This document shows positions 57,031 to 64,000 of a stretch of DNA of 64,000 nucleotides, in pieces. The position numbers and the translations under genes are program-made. The stretch's first letter is position 1. Every line of letters begins with the position of its first letter. Below the pieces are notes generated by a model. That model was not told the DNA's origin. It did no database searches and worked only from the letters and a program-made list of their open reading frames with translations. Origin of the DNA: Telmatactis stephensoni (Eukaryota; Cnidaria; Anthozoa; Actiniaria; Isophelliidae); assembly GCA_029948255.1 (NCBI GenBank), contig JALIZF010001262.1, positions 1-64,000 of the forward strand. The letters run 5' to 3'.

Positions 57031-58815
57031 ACTTTCTATGAAGTAATATGTTTATTAAGTCAAATATGAATTAAAAAGTATACTTTCAAAGACTACAAGG
57101 CTAATTTCAAATCAATCCATGACTGATCTCAAAGTCAAATGAAAGTCGGTTCGTACTTAAGAATACGTACAAAAAGCCTAACAATTAATAAAAATTACTA
57201 AGTCTGCATTTTTTTTTTTCGTTCAAACAGTTTTCAAACTGAAAGTTATTCACTATCAGATTCAATGAAAAAGTGACGGCGAGGTTTCTTCGGAGACTTC
57301 ACAATTATTGACAAAGTTGGACTTGGCGTTCATTGAGATATTGAATGTTCCTCCTTGAGTTGTGGCTGCTTGAAATAAAGCTTTTGTCCCACATTGTGAG
57401 CCTGACGTCAAATTGAATATTTCCGCACGGTCGATCAGCACGTGCGTAATGTGACAACAGAAAAAGCATGCAAATATGTGTGACTCAAACACGGCGAAAT
57501 CAACACTGCTTTAGCAAAACAACCGCGGCAGAAGCAAATGCAAATATACCTAAGTTTGACATTTTATTTGAGCACCTTAGAGGTATTCTTTCGATTACCA
57601 ACTTGGAACCATAATTGGACATATTCTGAATAATTAATAGCGGAAATTAAAAGAAAATTCATCGACGATTTTTTAATTAGCGCGTTCAGAAGCAAAAATT
57701 TTTCAGGTTTTGCGAGAAAATGAACAAAAATATTACATGACTTGTACCACTCTTAAAAATCATTGTCTTGGCCGAATCTATTGAAAATCACAGAAAATGT
57801 AGAACTAAGTCTTAGCAATAACTGGAAGCAAGGATTTTGTTGTATCCTGTCAGAGTGGGTTGTTATCGTAAATAGTACAAAACATATGAATTTTTGTATA
57901 CAAAAAAATAAAACCGTTTTTATTCAAAAACTATGAGTACGATTTTTTTGAAACTTCCTCAGAATGTAGACCTAACTAACAAATTTACCGTTGGATATAT
58001 GGCTCTAAAAGTTTAGACCGATTTTTCTCGAAAATGAGCTTTAGGTAAAGAAGACGACATAATGATTTCTTCACTAAAATAAAACGAATTTCAATAAAAT
58101 ATATACTTTTTTAAAAACTTCATTCTATATCTAGACAAGTGTAAAAAGACCTTGGCAAAAGACGCTCTGGATCGGGAGCTACGGCTGTTTAAACGTCGCT
58201 AATTGACCGTGAAAAAAAACTAGCCGGCCGAGCTACCTTAAGGCCTAAATTCATTTTGCGTCCACGTGAAAGAAACTTTCGACTTTTTGTCAACGTGAAA
58301 GAGATTTGTTTTTAATTATCCGTGACGCATGAAAAGACAAAATATTTTGCAGAGGGCTATAGGGGACCCTGCTATAACAAACGGATTTTCTCCGTCTACA
58401 TGCAAGTTTGATGTGAAAAACGCAAATGTCATATTGAATTTGATCTTCTCATCCATAAAAATATTTGTCAAATAAAATTGGTCAAAATAGAAAATTCGGT
58501 CATTTGGAATGGCTTAGAGCGCAAATACCATAATAACTTTTGTTTTACCCCTGTCTGACATTACAAAGGTTAAAGATATTCAAGAAATAAATAGTTAATG
58601 AAATGAACGTGACTGAATTGCTACGCAGCAGGCAAATATTTAAACAGCTCTGGATCCTGCGCTAAAAGTATCCTTAATTCATTTACCCCGTACCGATCGG
58701 GAATGCTTACGTTTTTTTCAATTTTATTTAACTGACAAACATCATTTGAATTGGTTTCCTGTTCCGTTCTTTGACTTGATAGAGGAACTGTAGTCTTGAC
58801 AGAGTCGGTAAAAAA
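57031..58815. repeat. Gene B-C spacer, duplicate of 47967-49457 plus ~300 extra bases
   Basis: Near-identical to the A-B spacer except for about 57247-57548. That segment is present only here and contains a minus-strand ORF (57262-57492) without recognised domains. Confidence 0.8.
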
Positions 58816-59158
58816 ATGCTGCTCAACATTCCTTCATCAACCAAACTAAACGCCTTTGTAATCTTGTTATGGATACTCCTATTGAAATGGCAGCTAACCG
58901 AGTCACAGTTCTTCCAAAGTACAAGCTCTTTCCCAGACAAAATGTTGAAAAACCATGTTAAACAAACCTATAATTTCACTGCTGGTCTGGGAGATTGTTT
59001 CTTCAAATGTTCTTCGCATGAGTTTTGTGTGAGTTTTAACTTCCACCAGTTAACCAGCGTTTGTCAAGTGAATGATGCAACTCACAAGTATTTTGCAGAT
59101 GACCTACACAACGTATCTAGTGTTATCTACATGGTGTATTCTCTGCGACCGGATGCTC
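58816..59158 (+). CDS. PAN-pentraxin-like protein C, exon 1
   Basis: 343 nt, phase 1 donor. Signal peptide plus PAN/Apple domain. It differs from gene B by only a few bases (for example C-Q-V-N against C-Q-L-N, and F-A-D-D against F-T-D-D). Upstream flank and intron 1 are also nearly identical to gene B, so B and C arose by a recent duplication or have been homogenised by gene conversion. The gene continues at 63089; exon 3 lies beyond the window. Confidence 0.88.
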
Positions 59159-60239
59159 GTAAGTCAAAATCTTTTTAAAAAGCACTGTATTTGTTCCTAG
59201 CTAGTAAGCCTAGATCAAGACGTTGAAGCAAATGCCATCAATTATTCCCTGAAATGGGAGCTTTAATCAAAATTGTTCAAAATTTGATTGAGCTGAAACT
59301 TCAATGAATAATGATACAAGGGTCTAATAATAACTCCTACTTATTTTAAAAACGAGCGCGAGGTCTGTACAGAGAAATATCACTGAGGTCTTGGCCATAC
59401 GTACAACCAAGACTGAGGTCTGATATTTCTTTGTACAGACCGAGCAGCTGGCGAGTTTGATAAGTTGCTTATTATATGACATGTTGTTCAATTTTCTCTG
59501 CTTTTTTAGCAGTTCGATATTTTACTTCAGGTTCATCATAGGAGCGCGCGCGTCTTCGATTCGCGCCTTTTTGCAAGTTTGAAAACGATCGAGAATGGCA
59601 CAAATCAAGCGAACATGTCAAATTCAAAGACGGTAATTTTTGGAAATAATTCACAAACAAAGATTTCAGCATTTTACCTTTTCAAAGAAAGAAGAAGAGT
59701 CTTTTTTGATAACTTTTGGAGCTGATTTGAAATTATTTAGTGAAGTCACTAAATCAACATCGCATATTTTACTTTGACACCGGATAAGCTTACCGACAGG
59801 TACTGATTTGTCAACGTGTGATGGACTCAAGGTGTGTTTTCCAAACATTAACGACATTTTAAAAACTGGACCAAAAATTTGAGTGTTCTCGTAAAGATTT
59901 CAGTGAAGTTGCTACTAACTGAGACTTGGAGATATCTGCACTTAAGTTCAAGTTTACTTTGGACCTCGAAAAGAGAAAAAAAAAACATTTGACATTGACT
60001 CCAGGTTTGCAGGATTGAAATAACTCAAAACTGTTAGTTTAATCTCTAATTCTTTAGCTCAGTATGAAAGTATTTTTGTGAAGAATGCCGTCCTTTATTT
60101 GACTGTGAAATTTTTGTACCGTACGAGATTCATTGTTTTCCTATAATTTAAATATAATTATTTAGCTCGACGAGTAAAAGTTTTTTTTAATTTGTTAGAA
60201 TGGAACAAAAGTAGTTTAGTAATAATGTAGAGTCTTTGG

Positions 60240-61365
60240 AATCAATTATTATATAATGATCAGTTATCAGCTGTCGATTCTTGGCTTTCTAGTAACAAAC
60301 TTTCCTTGAATCTAGAAAAATCGAATTTTGTTATTTTTCATCAGGTGCAAAAGAAAATTAATTATGATCTTCGTATACAAATTAATGGTAGATTTATTCA
60401 ACAAGAAGATCACATAAAATATTTGGGAATAATGCTAGATAGCCATCTTTCATGGATTAAAACTCATGTTTCGTCTATTTTGAAGATAAGAAGCGAAAAC
60501 GTAGTATAGGTATAATATGCAAAGCTAAACATTACGTCAACTTAGAAATTCTCGTTAACCTGTATTACTGTTTAATTTATCCTTACCTTGTTTACGGTAT
60601 TGTTGTGTGGGGTCACACAAAGAGAGTCCTTTGTCTTATGACTTTCAGTATGTTTGATGCACATTTAAACCCCATTTTTCAAAAACTAAAAATTATAAAA
60701 TTTCCAGAACTTGTGTATTTGTATACTACTTTATTTTAATATGTATGATACTATTCAGAAAATTTGCCCGTTTCGTTCACTTCCCATTTTGTCCAAGTTT
60801 ATCAAAAGCATAGTTATAATACCAGATTGGCCACGAAATCCAGCTATTCGTTGCCAAAAATCAGAACCAATTACGGTAAATTTAATATAAAATATTCTGG
60901 TGTTAAAATTTGGAATTCTATTAATGAATCGGCTACTTAGAACTTGAGTAAAACAAAATTTAAAGAAATTCTCTGTAAAAATATACTTGATTAGTTACAA
61001 CACTGACATCATTCGAAGTTCGAATGTTACATCTATAAAAATGTAAAAATGTGAAGTCATTATTCCATCGTTTTTTCTGATTATAGTTATATTTCATTAA
61101 TTTCATTCATTCTTATTTTTGATCCAATTATCTATATTTTTTTCTCGTTTTTCTCTTTCTACTTGTAAATGTTATTTGTTATGTGTGCTTGACTAAGAAA
61201 ATGTAAACTATGTATAAATTAAGCTATCTACCTAGGTTAACCCCAAGGTTATTGTAGATAGCTTGTACCTGTAAATCTGTTATATGTATAAAATGTAATT
61301 GTAAATAATATTTTAATCTATGGTACTGAATAAGCATGTATGTATGTATTGTTACTTTTAACTAC
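60240..61365 (+). mobile_element. LINE reverse-transcriptase 3' half (gene C intron 1)
   Basis: The same insertion as 52141-52548, but longer. After the Y-L-G-I-M-L-D and V-V-W-G motifs it runs on through K-R-V-L-C-L, Y-N-T-R-L-A-T-K-type and V-K-I-W-N-S-I-N motifs, with several stops and shifts, into an AT-rich 3' UTR. A decayed CR1/Jockey-type element. Confidence 0.75.
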
Positions 61366-62312
61366 TTTTTGTTTTGAGAAACTGTTTGAACGATGCGTTG
61401 CAAGTTAACTCTTGGTGTGTTTTCAAAATAGTTTGCGGTCTGGGATATTTTCCGTAATCGCCCACGGGCATTACAGGGGGATCCAGACCGTCAAACAGCC
61501 AATCAGAGCGCGCGCCATATAATTAATAATCACTAGTTAACATCTTTCCCTAATATTCTAGAGGAAAGTATTATATTTTGACGGATCTTTACAGGTGTCA
61601 GTGGCACGGGGGGTACGTCATCGACCCAAACATTCAGCTCCATGCGACTTCTTTGTATTTAAATTTATGAAATACCTCAACGTTTGGGTTTCATCCATAT
61701 CTAATTCGGGAATCAAAAAACAATGAAGCTGTAGCCATGGTGGATGAACAAACAATAGACGCTAATGAGAAATCTTTTGTTGAAGTTCATCCAAGATGGC
61801 TGCCATGACGTCACATACAACCCAGCAATTGTTCAAAAGATAGCGGTATGAATCACACAAAAAGTCGAAAACATTTCATAAAATAGAAACGGTCGCGTGT
61901 GTCTCTGCAATGTGATCAAATTGATAAATACCCTAGAAGATGCAGAGCACTCGAAAAAGAAAAGAAACACTAGAGTTTTATTCCAATTTATGTAAATAAT
62001 ATTTATAAGTGTGTGAACAAAACAGCTTGAACTTGAATTTGAATTATCAGGCTGTGGCATGAAAAGTACAGATGCTAATTAGTATAAGTATGCTTTTACG
62101 TTTATGAATGGCTGTACGTTATTCAATACTGAACCAATCAATACCAAACTTCAAACGCCTTTCCGTCGTCTAACTGAAATCAGCAAACTGACCCCAGTAA
62201 GTACTCGGTTATGTCTCGAGTTCCTAAGCTTGCTTTTCTTGAGCTCAACTTCTTTATCCTGTTATTATCATACAGAAGCATGTATGCCAGTTTTGAATTG
62301 CTATTTTATATT
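61366..62312. other. Gene C intron 1 with partial palindrome copy
   Basis: Includes one arm of the 32718 palindromic element (61733-61832) and sequence matching gene A intron 1 (35530-35960). No exon seen. Confidence 0.5.
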
Positions 62313-62958
62313 CTATCGTCATCCTAAATTCCTAGGACTCCTAGGGATGGCCATCCCTATTATAGACAAGGCGCATTTTCGAAAAATCAGATACCTGGAG
62401 GCATTTTGGGGTAGAGGCTGGTAACATAACTATTCTAAACTAATTTTTCATGCTGAATGCGAATATGACTGTTACCAAAACGTATTCTGCAATCTTATAC
62501 GTGTAAATGACTTATGAAAACACTTACAGTTATGCAAGAGATACAAACAAATTTCGATTTTTGAAAATTCGTATCTCCTTGATTTTTCAACTGATATCCT
62601 TCAAACTTCACAGTTTTACTGATTTTGATGTGCTCTTTCCAACTATGGTAATTGTTTTTAAGTTTGGGAACTTTTGGAATTACATAAAAAAGCCGTTAGT
62701 ATGAAATGACTGTAGCAATTCACAAAATACGTCATTTACACGTATAAGATTGCAGAATACGTCTTGCAATTGGTAACTGTCACTATTCGCATTCAGCATG
62801 AAAAATTAGTTTAGAATAGTTATATTACCAGCCTCTACCCCAAAATGCCTTCTGCACTTTTTGCGATCGACTTTTTCAGTTTTGCGCCTTGTCTATTAAA
62901 CAGGTGTGTGGAATTTTTAATAGGGATGGTCATTCCTAGGGCTTTAGAATAACGATAA
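62313..62958. repeat. Long palindrome before exon 2 of gene C
   Basis: The same structure as 53373-54030 in gene B, with minor indels such as an extra caatt near 62766. Confidence 0.88.
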
Positions 62959-63088
62959 AACATAAACATTGAAACGTTCCAGCCAAACTCGCCGAAGTCA
63001 GTATCAAAGCAAACTACCACAGCCTAGAAACCCAAATTCGTTCCATAAGTGGACATTAATACGGTAACCGAATTTGTCTTCTTTCTAG

Positions 63089-63320
63089 CTCCGGTTGACA
63101 TTTTGTATTTCCCACGTAAATCTGATCAAGACAAAGTTGTTTGGGAAAATCCGTGGCAGTCGTTGACAGCCTTCACAGTGGCCTTCTGGTTCCTTGCTAT
63201 TTCAACCACTAATCATTTTCACGGTACATTCCATGTTAGCTCTGTATCAGAACTTAACGAAATTGCAATTCATCCATGGGAATATGACGAAACATGGTTT
63301 TATGTACGAGGGCAGGTCTT
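63089..63320 (+). CDS. PAN-pentraxin-like protein C, exon 2
   Basis: Acceptor TTCTTTCTAG, phase 1 in, phase 2 out at GTCTT/GTAAGT. 232 nt, the same length as gene B. Seven base differences from gene B, of which six change amino acids, concentrated after E-I-A-I-H-P-W. Exon 3 should lie beyond position 64000, judging from the ~1.16-kb intron 2 of gene B. Confidence 0.88.
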
Positions 63321-64000
63321 GTAAGTATGCCAGTTTTAACACAGGCAACCCAAGCTCAGCTCCTGTATCGTTATAGCTTAAAAACAGGGTTTTAGGGGAC
63401 AAAAATCTAAATACAGCTTTAAAAATTAAAATTAATTAATAAAAAGGCAGTATAAGTATAAAGGAATCAAAACATATAAAATATAGGAAAAAAAGTTGAG
63501 CGAATCCTCCAAGCTCATAACCTTCCATTCTAGGCACCATGCCAACAATGTACAGGAACTGAGACTAGTCTGCCTGTGGAGTAAGTGCATCGTAATAGGA
63601 AATAGTAGTTTAAACTAAAGTATACGTATTCAAAACTGAAAGCTCGTGCATAAATAATATTATTCATGTTATAAATTAGGAACAGTAGTATACTGTGTTG
63701 GAGTAGGGGAGATGCCATGGGAGTGAGAGGAATGGAGTGTATGCTAACGGATTTGGATCGGGGGCTCCAAATCCGAGAGGGATCCAAACCATCAAACCCG
63801 CTGTGACACCGGTATACTTTGAGCAAGTTTTGACAAAATCATTGCGATTAGCCAATTGCAAAACCAGTAGGGATCTGAGTGCTAGTTTCTATATTTAATC
63901 AGTGATTAAGAAATCAGCCCAAAACATGAAAACACACATCAATATTCGTAAGATTACGAAGTTGTATTGAATTTTGTGGAAGATTGATACAGTGAAAGCC
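63321..64000. other. Gene C intron 2, partial
   Basis: Matches gene B intron 2 (54379-55010). No exon within the window. Confidence 0.8.

Overview
The window is AT-rich animal nuclear DNA. It has short exons with canonical GT/AG introns, TATA boxes, dense foldback elements and MITEs, tRNA-derived SINEs, non-LTR retrotransposon remains and minisatellites. The gene content (small secreted cationic peptides; signal peptide + PAN + pentraxin-like proteins) and the style of the repeats suggest a cnidarian, most likely an anthozoan such as a stony coral or anemone. The species is inference. No bacterial operons, rRNA or CRISPR arrays are present.

Region 1 (about 0.4-32 kb) holds a dispersed family of at least seven small genes for secreted, strongly basic Cys/Trp peptides. 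Exon starts are near 1741(-), 6495(-), 18588(+), 23188(+), 26782(+), 28051(+) and 30636(+). Each has a signal peptide, an acidic or neutral pro-region, a basic cleavage-like site and a short Cys module, mostly of the form C-x2-W-...-C. In every case an intron follows the Cys module at once. Two subfamilies differ in intron phase: phase 0 for the genes at 1.7, 6.5 and 18.6 kb, and phase 1 for those at 23, 27, 28 and 31 kb. The 18.6 kb gene gains a second C-x2-W module in its 3' exon (20551-20724). The 26.8 kb gene appears frameshifted just after its only plausible ATG, and it has a phase-compatible alternative 3' exon with another Cys module. I cannot assign this family to a named one; secreted antimicrobial, venom-like or signalling peptides all fit.

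Region 1 is also repeat-rich: foldbacks at 1.04-1.47, 11.9, 13.1, 30.0, 32.1, 32.7 and 33.1-34.4 kb; a five-unit array of promoter-like modules (6.84-8.4 kb); a 78-bp minisatellite (14.27-15.11 kb) split by a 145-bp MITE with a TA target duplication; two arrays of a 17-bp minisatellite (17.6-18.1 and 19.7-20.3 kb); and a tetranucleotide tract (20.75-20.99 kb).

Region 2 (about 34.8-64 kb) is a tandem triplication of a three-exon gene. Exon 1 encodes the signal peptide and a PAN/Apple-type domain; exons 2 and 3 encode a pentraxin/LamG-like fold. Genes A (35056-46857) and B (49458-55921) each have a 960-nt CDS. Gene C (58816 onward) runs off the right edge before exon 3. B and C are nearly identical over kilobases, introns included. 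Lineage-specific insertions separate the copies. Gene A carries a TIR element with three tandem Crypton-like fragments in intron 1, and an R2/NeSL-style retrotransposon in intron 2. Gene B carries a 1247-bp Harbinger-like element encoding a SAP-like domain, with a TTA duplication and an empty site in gene C, plus a hAT-like MITE. The products are probably secreted carbohydrate- or surface-recognition proteins.
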